Shown here: positions 42,135-50,059 of the stretch, one piece after another
How the letters are laid out: each line of letters starts with the position of its first letter
How positions within the stretch are numbered: position 1 is the first letter of the stretch
NCBI RefSeq assembly: GCF_014873755.1
Contig: NZ_JADBEG010000001.1
Location: forward strand, 8,096,501-8,160,500
Length of the DNA stretch: 64,000 nt
Source of the DNA: Amycolatopsis lexingtonensis
GTDB taxonomy: Bacteria; Actinomycetota; Actinomycetes; Mycobacteriales; Pseudonocardiaceae
Direction: 5' to 3'
The notes under the pieces: model-generated
Seen by the model: only the letters and a program-made list of their open reading frames with translations
What the model was told of the DNA's origin: nothing
Databases searched by the model: none
Translations under genes and position numbers: made by a program

Positions 42135-42330
42135 CGCCACCGCGCGGGCGTGTGGTCCGCGCAACAGACGTCTTCGCAGACGATCGGCGGCGGGTGCTTC
42201 GCTCGGGGTGAGCACACCCGCCCGATCGCCCGCGAAGACGACGGGCGGACCGCGCCCCCTGGCGGCCCGGCCGGGAGTTCCAGCACGACCCCGTACCACC
42301 GGATCGGGACCGGTGGTACGGGGTCGTGTC
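42135..42330 (+). ncRNA. candidate structured non-coding RNA or long riboregulator
   Basis: The sequence folds into one long rod. Paired segments are 42135-42139/42260-42264, 42146-42150/42253-42257, 42154-42160/42245-42251, 42169-42177/42232-42240, 42181-42186/42223-42228, 42189-42196/42215-42222 and 42201-42204/42210-42213, all exact complements. A 19-bp terminator hairpin follows at 42284-42328. With its own promoter this would be a discrete RNA of about 190 nt, or the leader of the SARP gene 150 bp further on. I match it to no known class: 6S, tmRNA, RNase P and SRP features are absent. Confidence 0.5.
42284..42328 (+). terminator. 19-bp hairpin terminator
   Basis: CACGACCCCGTACCACCGG (42284-42302) pairs exactly with its complement at 42310-42328 around ATCGGGA. 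It would end the ect operon and/or the candidate RNA; if read from the RNA promoter it could also attenuate the SARP gene. Confidence 0.75.
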
Positions 42331-42478
42331 ATGTCCGGGGGATGTCGCAGGGCGTGGACACCCGCGCTGCGGAATCCGCAGACCGCCAAAACTCCTGGTA
42401 CCGGACCTGCTCGACAACCTGTCACCACGGTAGGTTGATTTTCGCGGCAAAGCGGAACCCGGGGAGGTGGGCGCGAGC

Positions 42479-45247
42479 ATGGCCCCGATCCGGTTCCGGC
42501 TGCTCGGCCCCGTCCAGCTCGTCCACGGCGACGAGCCCGTCCCGATCGGCGGGCCCGGCGTGCGCGGCCTGCTCGCGCTGCTCGCCCTCAAGCCCGGGAA
42601 GGTCGTCGGGCTCGACGAGATCATCGACGCGCTGTGGGGGCACGATCCGCCCGCGACCGTCCGCACGATCATCCACGGCAACGTCTCCCACCTGCGAAGG
42701 ATCCTGCGGGAGATCGACGGCCCCAGCATCCTCACCACCCCGCCGGGCTACCGGCTCGACGTCGACCCCGACCAGGTCGACGTCCACCGCGCGCACGCGT
42801 TGCTGGACCGGGCTTCGGTGGCCACGCCCGAGGTCGCGGCCGCGCTGCTGGCCGAGGCGCTCACGCTGTGGCAGGGGCCCGCGCTCGGCGGCGTGCCCGA
42901 CTCGCTGCGGGCGCCCGAACTCGAAGACCTCCGCCTCGCCGTGCACGGGGCCCGCGTCGACGCCGACCTCGAACTCGGGCGGCACGCCGAGCTGATCGTC
43001 GAGCTCAGCCCGATCGTGCGGGCCGATCCGCTGGCCGAGCGGACGGCGGGGCAGCTGATGCGGGCGCTGTACCACGCCGGGCGCCGCGGGGACGCGCTCG
43101 AGCTGTACCGGACGGTCTCGCGCGCCACCCTCGGCACCCTGGGCGTCGAGCCCGGCGCCGAGCTGCGCTGGCTGCACGAGCGGGTGCTCAACGACGACCT
43201 CCCGCCGCTTTCACGTGAAAGCTCCCACCAGGGGGCGTCGCTTTCACGTGAAAGCGACGCTGCCGCGAAGCCGATTTCGCAGTTGCCGGCTGCCGTCCCG
43301 AGCCTGGCCGGGCGCGCGGAAGAGCTGGCCTGGCTGGACGGGCTCGTCACCCGCGCCGAAGCCGGGGAGACCACGATCGCCGTGGTCACCGGCACCGCCG
43401 GGGTCGGCAAGAGCACCCTGGTCGTGTGGTGGGCGCACCGGGTCGCGTCGCGGTTCCCGGACGGCGTCCTCTTCGCGTCGCTGCGCGGTTTCGACCCGCA
43501 CCACCCGCCGCTGGAGCCGGCCGAGCTGCTCACCCAGTTCCTGCTCGGCCTCGGCGTCGAGACCGCGAAGGTCCCGGAGCTGCTGCACGAGCGCGTCGCG
43601 CTGTACCGGTCGCTGATCGCCGGGCGGCGGATGCTGGTGCTGCTCGACGACGCCCGCACCGCCGAGCAGGTGCGCCCGCTGCTGCCGCCGAGCGCCCGGA
43701 CGATGACGGTGGTGACCAGCCGCTCGCGCCTCGACGGGCTGACCGTGTCGAACGCCGCCAAGCAGCGCGTGCTCGGCACCCTCGCCCCCGACGACGCCGT
43801 CCGGCTGATCGAGGAGCTCGCCGGCCCGGCCGACCTCAACCACGCCCTCGCACGGCTCTGCGGCTACCTCCCGCTCGCCCTCCGGATCGCGGGCGCGCGG
43901 CTGTCGGCGAGCGCGCTGCGCACCGCGGAGGAGATGGTCGACGAGCTCGGCAACGAGCGCACCCGGCTGGCCGGCCTGCAGGTCGAGGGCGCCGAAGACG
44001 GCGTGCGCGCCGCGTTCGACGTCTCCTTCCGCGGTCTGCCCGGCGAGATCGCCGAGACGTTCCTGCAGCTCGGCGCGGTGCCCGGGGTACTGGTCGGGCC
44101 GCACGTGATGGCCGCGGTCGCGCAGATCCCGGTCACCGAGGCGCGGCGGCGGCTGCGCGCGCTGGCCGCGCACAACCTCATCGCCGAGACCGCCCGTGAC
44201 GTCTTCGTCCCGCACGACCTCGTCTGGCTCTACCTGCGCGAGCTCGCGGAACAGGAACTCGGCGAGAAGGAGCGGGACGAGGCGCTCGGCTGGACCGTCC
44301 GCTACTACCAGGCCGTCGCCGACCGGGCGCGGCGCCGGCTGGGCCCGGTCGCGGACCCGCTCGACTTCACCGGCGTGCTCGCCGACGACGCGATGCCCCC
44401 GTTGCGCGGCTTCACCGAGGCGCACGACTGGTTCGCGGCCGAGTGGCCGAACCTCCTCGCGGTCCTCGACGCCGCGTTCGCCGCGGGCCGCCTCGACGAC
44501 GTCTGGCGGCTGGCCCGGCTCGGGCACAGCTACCGCCTCGCCTGCCCGCTGCTGGACGAGTGGACGCGGATGGCCGACCTCGGCGTCGCGGCCGCCGAAG
44601 CCGCGGGCGACGTCGCCGGACAGTGCTGGCTGCGGCTCGCGCGGTCGGAGATCGCGCTGGCCTTCGAACTGCCGGGGTTCGGCCACGCCGACGCCGAGCG
44701 GGCGGCGGAACTGGCCACCGGACTCGGCGACGAGCGGCTGACGACGTCGGCCGACCTGCACCTCGGCCGCGCGCTCAGCCGCCTCGGCGAGCACGAACGG
44801 GCCATCGAGCGGCTGGGCAAGGCGGTGGCGGAGGCCGGCGACGTCACCCTGCGCGGTCAGGCGCTCAGCAGCTGCGCCCAGGCGGAGAAGCGGGCGGGCC
44901 TGCTCGCCGAGGCCATCGCCCACCAGCTCGCCGGCCTGCGCATCGACCGCGAACTGGGCGACGACGACCGGGTCGTGGTCTCGCTCGACAAGCTGGCCGA
45001 CCTCAGCCTGCGGGCCGGCGACCTCGAGGCGGCCGAGCGGTACGTCTGGGAAGCGATCGACCTCGCGATCAGCCGCGAGTTCGTCGCGCGGGAGGGTGCG
45101 CTGCGGCTGACGCTGGGCCGCGTGCTGCGGGCCCGCGGCGACATCGACGGCGCGCGCGAACAACTCGCGTTGTCGGTGCGCATTTACGAGCGGGTGCACC
45201 CCAAGCTCGTCGGTGAGGTGCGCGCCGAACTCGCCGAACTGCAATGA
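42479..45247 (+). CDS. SARP/AfsR-type transcriptional activator with NB-ARC and TPR regions
   Basis: A 922-residue regulator. The OmpR-like winged helix is at about 1-95 (begins APIRFRLLGPVQLVHGD), the bacterial transcriptional activation domain at about 100-240, NB-ARC from about 265 with Walker A VVTGTAGVGKSTL near 303-315, and a TPR-like C-terminus. Such proteins activate secondary metabolism or stress genes. Residues 243-261 (containing LSRES twice) are encoded by a 54-bp palindromic repeat element inserted in frame in the linker between the activation and NB-ARC domains. ATG 42479 gives a typical SARP N-terminus; GTG 42467 is possible. Confidence 0.87.
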   Translation: MAPIRFRLLGPVQLVHGDEPVPIGGPGVRGLLALLALKPGKVVGLDEIIDALWGHDPPATVRTIIHGNVSHLRRILREIDGPSILTTPPGYRLDVDPDQVDVHRAHALLDRASVATPEVAAALLAEALTLWQGPALGGVPDSLRAPELEDLRLAVHGARVDADLELGRHAELIVELSPIVRADPLAERTAGQLMRALYHAGRRGDALELYRTVSRATLGTLGVEPGAELRWLHERVLNDDLPPLSRESSHQGASLSRESDAAAKPISQLPAAVPSLAGRAEELAWLDGLVTRAEAGETTIAVVTGTAGVGKSTLVVWWAHRVASRFPDGVLFASLRGFDPHHPPLEPAELLTQFLLGLGVETAKVPELLHERVALYRSLIAGRRMLVLLDDARTAEQVRPLLPPSARTMTVVTSRSRLDGLTVSNAAKQRVLGTLAPDDAVRLIEELAGPADLNHALARLCGYLPLALRIAGARLSASALRTAEEMVDELGNERTRLAGLQVEGAEDGVRAAFDVSFRGLPGEIAETFLQLGAVPGVLVGPHVMAAVAQIPVTEARRRLRALAAHNLIAETARDVFVPHDLVWLYLRELAEQELGEKERDEALGWTVRYYQAVADRARRRLGPVADPLDFTGVLADDAMPPLRGFTEAHDWFAAEWPNLLAVLDAAFAAGRLDDVWRLARLGHSYRLACPLLDEWTRMADLGVAAAEAAGDVAGQCWLRLARSEIALAFELPGFGHADAERAAELATGLGDERLTTSADLHLGRALSRLGEHERAIERLGKAVAEAGDVTLRGQALSSCAQAEKRAGLLAEAIAHQLAGLRIDRELGDDDRVVVSLDKLADLSLRAGDLEAAERYVWEAIDLAISREFVAREGALRLTLGRVLRARGDIDGAREQLALSVRIYERVHPKLVGEVRAELAELQ
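43207..43260. repeat. 54-bp palindromic element inside the SARP coding sequence
   Basis: It comprises GCTTTCACGTGAAAGC (43207-43222), a 12-bp spacer, and the 26-bp perfect palindrome at 43235-43260. It is a multiple of three and encodes LSRESSHQGASLSRESDA. The reverse complement of 31223-31273 matches it closely across both palindromes and spacer, so both derive from one dispersed element. Confidence 0.85.
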
Positions 45248-45552
45248 AGATTCGCCCGCGCTTTCGAGCTGCGACAACTCGGTGTCGCCCCGATGCATTC
45301 ATGGCGATGATTCGGTTGCGAATGGGTCACGGCCGGGCTCGCGCCGTGAATCCTTAGTGGATTCTTAGTGGGCGCGGGCGGCGTCCGCGTAGGTTCGGCG
45401 GTGCCGGCGGAGCCCTAGGGGAGGGGCAGGCTGAGACGCCGGCGCCGGGCCCCGCGCGGGAAACCGCGACGGGGCCGGGAGCCGCCAGGAGCGGCTCGTG
45501 GCGATCCGGCCGGCCGACGTGGGGGTAGGCCGGCCGGTCGCCAGGCAGGGGA
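45248..45552. other. 305-bp region between convergent genes
   Basis: No gene is seen. There are two hairpins: one built on GGGCCCCG/CGGGGCC near 45438-45473 and one at 45506-45537. TTAGTGG occurs twice with an 11-bp period at 45354-45360 and 45365-45371, the spacing of SARP-bound repeats, but no promoter-downstream gene uses it. Confidence 0.6.
45506..45537 (-). terminator. hairpin terminator of the membrane protein gene
   Basis: CCGGCCGGCC (45506-45515) pairs with GGCCGGCCGG (45528-45537), and outer GCGA/TCGC pairs extend it. It lies 15 bp past the stop of the minus-strand gene at 45553. Confidence 0.6.
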
Positions 45553-46218
45553 TCAGCCCACGTTGGCGGTGCACAGCGCGATGGTCGTCCCGCTGTTTTC
45601 CGCGACCTTCTTGCCGTCGACCGAAATGGCGCACTTGATTTCGTTGTTGACGTTCGAATTGCGGGTGTCCGCGGTGAGCGTCAACAGGTACGAACCATTG
45701 TTGTACGAAGCCTCGCCTTGCCACGCGTCGGTGCTGGCGGGCGCGTTTTCGGTGCGCTGGTCGCTCAGGCTGCCGTAGCGGACGGTCGCGCCGCCGGCCG
45801 AGGTGACCTCGAAGACGACGGAGTGCTTGTCGCCCGCGACGGCGGGCAGGTGCAGCCCGGACTCGCCGCCGCCGAGGAAGGTCGAGTAGAGCAGCAGCCC
45901 CGCCGTCGACAGCAGGGCGGCGACCGAGACGACGGTGGCGGTGATCGCCACCCCGCGGTCGCCCGTGGTGCCCTTCTTGACCTGGACCAACCCGGCGATC
46001 GCGAGGATCAGCCCGAGCCCGGCCAGCGGCCACGCGACGAATCCGATGTCCGGGACGAACGCGACACCCAGTGCGGCCAGGCCGAGCAGCAGGCCGACGA
46101 TCGCCAGGATGTTCCGCCCTGGCTTCGCGTTCGCTTGACGACGCTCCGTGGCCGTCACCGGCGGCGCTGGTCTGCCGTGGCGCGCGGTGGTCGGCGGGTA
46201 CTGCGGGTCGGTCATCAT
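45553..46218 (-). CDS. membrane protein with DUF4190-like helices and MmpS-like C-terminal domain
   Basis: A 221-residue protein. The N-terminal 35 residues are polar and Pro-rich. Three hydrophobic helices follow at about 36-54, 57-75 and 90-112, in the arrangement of DUF4190 proteins. The exported C-terminal domain (about 120-221) is a beta-rich fold like MmpS accessory proteins, with VVFEVTSAGGATVRYGSLSD and two cysteines (KCAIS and LCTANVG) that could form a disulfide. The role is unknown. Two adjacent ATG codons (46218 and 46215) could start it. Confidence 0.72.
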   Translation of the reverse strand: MMTDPQYPPTTARHGRPAPPVTATERRQANAKPGRNILAIVGLLLGLAALGVAFVPDIGFVAWPLAGLGLILAIAGLVQVKKGTTGDRGVAITATVVSVAALLSTAGLLLYSTFLGGGESGLHLPAVAGDKHSVVFEVTSAGGATVRYGSLSDQRTENAPASTDAWQGEASYNNGSYLLTLTADTRNSNVNNEIKCAISVDGKKVAENSGTTIALCTANVG

Positions 46219-46468
46219 GCGGGCCCCTTCGGGTGGGAGTGCGACGACGTTAACCCATAAGAGTGCCCGCGAACGAAATTGTTACATTCTGGAAAAAGTC
46301 ATTGTCCCACCATTTTGCGGTGAGTATCGGTATTTCCTGACATCGCGCGCAGGGTGTGGCGATGTGATCAATGGGAAGAATATCGGTGGTCCCACTGTTT
46401 TCGTGGCCGTGCGGCCTACGACGACCGTCGGTACCGGTGTTCAAGACGAAGGTCGCAAGCTGGACTTT
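46219..46468. other. 250-bp AT-richer intergenic region
   Basis: This is among the least GC-rich stretches, with several A and T runs. It should hold the promoter of the membrane-protein gene on the minus strand. A 64-codon minus-strand frame at 46250-46444 is not supported by codon use or a ribosome-binding site. Confidence 0.5.
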
Positions 46469-47353
46469 TCAGTCGAAAAGGCTCACTTCTGGGGTGATTT
46501 CGAGGAGTTCGAACACCGGACGCCCGCGGCGGCCGTCGATCGTCGTCGTGCGAACGACGCGCAGCCGGGCGGTCACCGGGCGGTCGAGGTTCTCCTTGAT
46601 CTGGTCGAGCAGGTCCGGCGCCACCGCGCCCTGGATGGTCCCGCCGGACTCGCGGTCGAGGTAGAAGATGCGCCGCCGGGTGCGCACGCCGTCGAGCCGC
46701 CCGCGCACCGTCTCGTAGCCGACCGCCTCGCGGGACTCGCGGAGGCTGCCCTGGAGGATCCGGGCCTGTTCGGTGGTCATGCTCCGGGTGACCTGCTCGC
46801 CCGCGGTCGGGGTCAGCGCCATCCCGATGCCGGCGTTCTTCGCGACGGCGTTGACGATGTCGCTCACCGCGTTGCGGACGGTGTCGCGCTGCAGCAGCAC
46901 GGCGTCGAGCGCGCCGTCGTCCGAGCCGTTCGCCGGCAGGAAGTCGCACAGTTCCTTGACGGCGCGCTCGGAAAGTGTCTCGATGCCGTCGAGGATGAGC
47001 GCGTCATCGGAGACGTCGAGCTCCGGGAAGCCGAAGAAGATCGCGTTGCCGGCCTGGCCGCGCTGGATCAGCGGTGCTTTGTCGCGGTCGGCCTGCTGGA
47101 CCTGGGTGACCTCGCCGGACGGGTTCCGGATGATGTGCCCGATCTTCGCGGTCGCGTCCTGCAGCGCGCGGCTGATGTCGGAGAAGGTGTAGGCGTCGAT
47201 GGTCTGCTCGCCGATGACCGAGACGTGCAGCAGCGGCGAGCGGGACGTCCGCTCGAACTTGGCGTTGGCCGCCATCGCCGAGGCGCGCGCGAGGTCGTCG
47301 AGCCACGTGCCGCCGGGGATCTCGTCGGCGATGCGCCGGAACTCGTTCCTCAC
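46469..47353 (-). CDS. hypothetical protein paired with DUF6932
   Basis: A 294-residue soluble protein that I cannot assign to a named family. It opens with an alpha-helical region (IPGGTWLDDLARASAMAANA), then LLHVSVIGEQTIDAYTFSDI and IGHIIRNPSGEV. The C-terminus is beta-rich (GRLDGVRTRRRIFYLDRESG). No membrane segment or signal peptide is seen. GTG 47353 overlaps the stop of the upstream DUF6932 gene (GTGA), so the two are translated together. Two-gene, translationally coupled units of this type are reminiscent of toxin-antitoxin or defence pairs, without direct evidence. Confidence 0.6.
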   Translation of the reverse strand: MRNEFRRIADEIPGGTWLDDLARASAMAANAKFERTSRSPLLHVSVIGEQTIDAYTFSDISRALQDATAKIGHIIRNPSGEVTQVQQADRDKAPLIQRGQAGNAIFFGFPELDVSDDALILDGIETLSERAVKELCDFLPANGSDDGALDAVLLQRDTVRNAVSDIVNAVAKNAGIGMALTPTAGEQVTRSMTTEQARILQGSLRESREAVGYETVRGRLDGVRTRRRIFYLDRESGGTIQGAVAPDLLDQIKENLDRPVTARLRVVRTTTIDGRRGRPVFELLEITPEVSLFD

Positions 47354-47826
47354 CAGATCATCTCCGGGTAGCCCCTGCCGCCTTCGGCCCAGACCTCGGC
47401 CCAGGTGTCCTCGTCGCCGGGACGGCAGAGGAAGCCGTCCAGCATGCCGCCGACCGGCTGCACCTGGTCGAGGTACATCGCGGGCTGCCCGACGATGACG
47501 CCGCGCAGCGTGAGCAGGCCGTACAGCGCCGACCGGCCGGCGTCGTCGAGCCGCTTCAGCGCGCCCCACTCGTCCGGGATGAGGACGACGTCGAGGCCGC
47601 GCGGCGGGTGCGCGGTGCGGGTGATCAGCTCACCGCCGATCCAGGCGCGGCCGGACGGCATGATCCGGCGGGCCACGCCGAGGTAGCTGTTGAGCGCGCT
47701 GAAGAGGATCTCGCGCTCGTTCTGGTGCGGCGCGTCGAAGACCAGGCGCTCGTAGACGTCGGCGAGGTCGCACGCGTGGCGGCCCGGCGGCAGGACCTGC
47801 TGCGCCGTCCAATGGGGGAGCGCCAC
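47350..47826 (-). CDS. DUF6932-like protein
   Basis: A 158-residue protein. It starts MALPHWTAQQVLPPGRHACD, typical for DUF6932, followed by the helix EILFSALNSYLGVARRI and AWIGGELITRTAHPPRGLDV. The last region occupies the position of a nucleotidyltransferase-like GS-x-D-x-D motif in relatives, but here the first catalytic pair is not clearly preserved. It is upstream of and overlapping the 294-residue protein gene. Start ATG 47826. Confidence 0.62.
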   Translation of the reverse strand: MALPHWTAQQVLPPGRHACDLADVYERLVFDAPHQNEREILFSALNSYLGVARRIMPSGRAWIGGELITRTAHPPRGLDVVLIPDEWGALKRLDDAGRSALYGLLTLRGVIVGQPAMYLDQVQPVGGMLDGFLCRPGDEDTWAEVWAEGGRGYPEMIW

Positions 47827-47882
47827 GCCACTCCCTCCTCAGCCTCGCTCACAGTGCGTAGCCGAATTTACCAGGATGGGTG

Positions 47883-48269
47883 TCAGCCGCCGCGCCCAGG
47901 CTGCTGCGGCCACCGTGGAGCGGCTTCTTCGCTCTCGGGCCAGGCCGGTTCTTCTTCGGTCGGCCAGTCCTCGGCCTCGGCCCCGCGCTGCGGCGGCAGC
48001 GGCAGGTGCCCTTCGCGGTGACCGGCGGGCTCGGGCTCGTCGTCGGCTTCGGCGGGCTCCTTGGGCGGGCCCTGCGCCCACGCGGCGGGGATGAACTGCG
48101 TCTGCTCGGTGGCGAGCGGTTCGTCGTACCGCGGCTCGGGTTCCGGCTCGTACGGGGCTTCGGGGACTTCGGCGGGCTTCGCGGTCCGCAGGACGAGCCA
48201 CGACGTGAGCGCGCCGAGGGCGAAGGCGACGATCAGCCACAGCCAGATCTGCCCGAACAGCCACAACAT
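47883..48269 (-). CDS. small membrane protein, possible ArfB/ArfC-like partner of ArfA
   Basis: A 128-residue protein with one N-terminal transmembrane helix (LWLFGQIWLWLIVAFALGAL) and a long acidic, Pro/Glu-rich cytosolic tail. It follows the ArfA-like gene by 13 bp. In mycobacteria arfA is followed by two small membrane-protein genes, so this is probably the local counterpart. I prefer ATG 48269, which has AAGGGG at good spacing, over GTG 48278. Confidence 0.62.
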   Translation of the reverse strand: MLWLFGQIWLWLIVAFALGALTSWLVLRTAKPAEVPEAPYEPEPEPRYDEPLATEQTQFIPAAWAQGPPKEPAEADDEPEPAGHREGHLPLPPQRGAEAEDWPTEEEPAWPESEEAAPRWPQQPGRGG

Positions 48270-48282
48270 CGGCACCACCCCT

Positions 48283-49020
48283 TCAGATGACCGTGATCTC
48301 GACCCGCCGGTCCTCTTCGCCGCCGCTGGCCGGCCGGGTGTCGCCGAGGCCCCGGTAGGTCACGCGCTTGGTCGTGAGGCCGTTGGTGGTGAGGATCCGC
48401 GCGACGGCCCGCGCGCGGTCCCGGGACAGCTTCAGCGCGGCGCTCTCGCCGCCGGGCCCGCGGCCGACGTGGCCGGTGACGCGGTACCGGAAGGTCTCCG
48501 GCGCCTTGGCGAGCGCGACCGCGATCCCGCGGGCGGCCTGCTCCCCTTCGGGCGTGAGCCGCGCGGTGTCCGGCACGAAGGTCACGGGCGCCTCGGCGAG
48601 CAGCCGGTCGATCTCGGCCTGCACCCCGGCCTTGTCGGTCGGCGGCGGCGCGGTCGTGGTCGTGGTGGGCGGCGGAGGGCTGGTGCTGGTGCTGCTGCTC
48701 GGCGGCGGTGCTTCGGTGGTGCTCGGGGCCACGGGGACGACGTCGCCTTCGAACTCGGCGGTCCGGACGCCGTCGACGCCCTGGACGACTTCGAGGGCGC
48801 GGAGGGCCTGGCCGGGCGGGAACCCGTTGAGGGTGGCGTCCCGGCCGTCGAAGCTGACGTTCCCGGCGGGCAACCCGGCGGCGGCGAGCGCGGCTTGCGC
48901 CCGTGCGGTGAGGTCACGCTGGACGCTCCCGGCCTGCGCCCAGGTCACGACCCCCGCGAGCAGCGCCGTGACCAGCACCGCGATCGGGACCAGGAGGATC
49001 CAGCGACGCCGACCGGACAT
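48283..49020 (-). CDS. OmpA-family protein with BON-like domain (ArfA/OmpATb type)
   Basis: A 245-residue membrane-anchored protein. A signal-anchor helix lies at about 6-28 (WILLVPIAVLVTALLAGVV). A BON-like domain follows (to about 95), then a low-complexity linker of Pro, Ser and Thr, then an OmpA C-terminal peptidoglycan-binding domain with FVPDTARLTPEGEQAARGIA and the motif LSRDRARAVARILTTNGL. The layout matches ArfA/OmpATb. It probably links the envelope to peptidoglycan. ATG 49020. Confidence 0.8.
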   Translation of the reverse strand: MSGRRRWILLVPIAVLVTALLAGVVTWAQAGSVQRDLTARAQAALAAAGLPAGNVSFDGRDATLNGFPPGQALRALEVVQGVDGVRTAEFEGDVVPVAPSTTEAPPPSSSTSTSPPPPTTTTTAPPPTDKAGVQAEIDRLLAEAPVTFVPDTARLTPEGEQAARGIAVALAKAPETFRYRVTGHVGRGPGGESAALKLSRDRARAVARILTTNGLTTKRVTYRGLGDTRPASGGEEDRRVEITVI

Positions 49021-49164
49021 AAGGGGACTGTAAGCCGGGCGGGACGGGTTGGCGAGTCGGCCGGGGAGGTCCGTCCACAAGTTGTCCCCAGGCAAGTCGA
49101 CATGTGGACAACTCGGGGCTCTGTGATCAGGCGAGCACTTTCCGGCACATGGCGGCCCGCAGTT

Positions 49165-49217
49165 GTCTTGAATGACTCATTCAGGACCTCCGGGGACCTG
49201 AATGAGTCATTCAAGAC
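49165..49217 (-). terminator. 21-bp hairpin downstream of the SGNH gene
   Basis: GTCTTGAATGACTCATTCAGG (arms at 49165-49185 and 49197-49217, exact complements) around an 11-nt loop. Each arm is itself built on TGAATGACTCATTCA symmetry. It lies 14 bp after the stop of the minus-strand hydrolase. Confidence 0.75.
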
Positions 49218-49231
49218 GGCAACGGCCGGCC

Positions 49232-50059
49232 CTAGCTGGCCTGCTGAGCGTTGTCCGGCACCTCGAGCACCTCGAGCGGAGCCAACGGCGTCAAGGGAGC
49301 CAACGGCGCCAGCTGCGGCCGCTTCGGCGACAGCCCGTCCCCCATCGACTCGCCGCGCAGCTGCCGCCGTATCCACGGCAGCAAGTGCACCTTCGTCCAC
49401 GTCAGGTCCGACCGCCGCGAGTCGATCCAGCGGCTCGGCACCGCCTCCGGCGGCCACGGTTCGCGCCAGTCGCCCTCGACCGGGATGCCCAGGACCTCCG
49501 CCGACTTCAACGCGATGCGGCGGTGGGCGTCCGGGGAGAAGTGGAGGCGGTCGTCGCTCCAGGCGCGGCGGTCGTGGAGGGGGGTCATCGCCCACAGGTC
49601 GACCATGCGGGCGCCGTGGCGCTCGGCGATGGCCCACAGGTGGGTGTTGTAGATCGCGACCTTGCCGCGCAGGACCGACATCACCGACAGGACCTTCGTG
49701 TCCGGGCCGTTGAACATCAGCACCGGGATGCCCGCCTCGCGCAGCTTGGCGACGCCCTCTTCCAGGCGCTCCGCGACCGCGTCCACGTCCGCGCCCGGCA
49801 CGATGATGTCGTTGCCGCCCGCGCAGAGGGTGACCAGGTCGGGCTTCAGCTCCAGGGCGATCGGGAGCTGCTCGTCCATGATCTCGTCGAGCATCTTGCC
49901 CCGCAGCGACAGGTTGGCGTACCGGAAGTCGGGCCTGCCCGCCGCCAGGATCTCCGCGAGCCGGTCGGCCCAGCCCCGGAACGAGCCGTCCGGCAGGGCG
50001 TCGTTGAGGCCCTCGGTGAAGCTGTCTCCTATGGCTACATAGCTGTCGATTCCGTACAC
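49232..50059 (-). CDS. SGNH/GDSL-type esterase
   Basis: A 275-residue hydrolase. Block I is VAIGDSFTEGLND with the nucleophile serine, the Gly block is around ANLSLRGKML, block III is LCAGGNDI, and block V is SPDAHRRIA with the Asp-x-x-His pair. It should deacylate a small ester. The C-terminal tail has an in-frame 18-bp DNA repeat giving PLAPLTPLAPL. GTG 50059 is chosen because AAGGGG lies 6-7 nt upstream; ATG 50077 is an alternative. There is no signal peptide. Confidence 0.87.
   Translation of the reverse strand: MYGIDSYVAIGDSFTEGLNDALPDGSFRGWADRLAEILAAGRPDFRYANLSLRGKMLDEIMDEQLPIALELKPDLVTLCAGGNDIIVPGADVDAVAERLEEGVAKLREAGIPVLMFNGPDTKVLSVMSVLRGKVAIYNTHLWAIAERHGARMVDLWAMTPLHDRRAWSDDRLHFSPDAHRRIALKSAEVLGIPVEGDWREPWPPEAVPSRWIDSRRSDLTWTKVHLLPWIRRQLRGESMGDGLSPKRPQLAPLAPLTPLAPLEVLEVPDNAQQAS

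Larger units (their letters stand above)
42088..42478. other. 391-bp region between ectD and the SARP gene
   Basis: No ORF in either strand looks real. It contains a predicted promoter (42104-42132), a long rod-like inverted structure (42135-42264), a strong hairpin (42284-42328), and then about 140 bp of leader to the SARP gene. These parts are entered separately. Confidence 0.7.

Noticed and set aside
42135..42264. 6S RNA, tmRNA, RNase P or SRP RNA
   Set aside because: The rod recalls 6S RNA but lacks a large central bubble and a closing stem at the ends; none of the conserved sequence blocks of the other RNAs is present.
42126..42428. 100-codon minus-strand frame over the structured RNA region
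   Set aside because: No ribosome-binding site or recognisable product, and the base composition is explained by the paired rod.
45354..45371. TTAGTGG repeated with an 11-bp period, like a SARP binding site
   Set aside because: It lies at the 3' side of the SARP gene with no plus-strand gene downstream and only the end of a minus-strand gene ahead, so a promoter role is unlikely.
46250..46444. 64-codon minus-strand ORF
   Set aside because: Weak codon bias, no ribosome-binding site, and no family resemblance; more likely promoter DNA of the membrane-protein gene.
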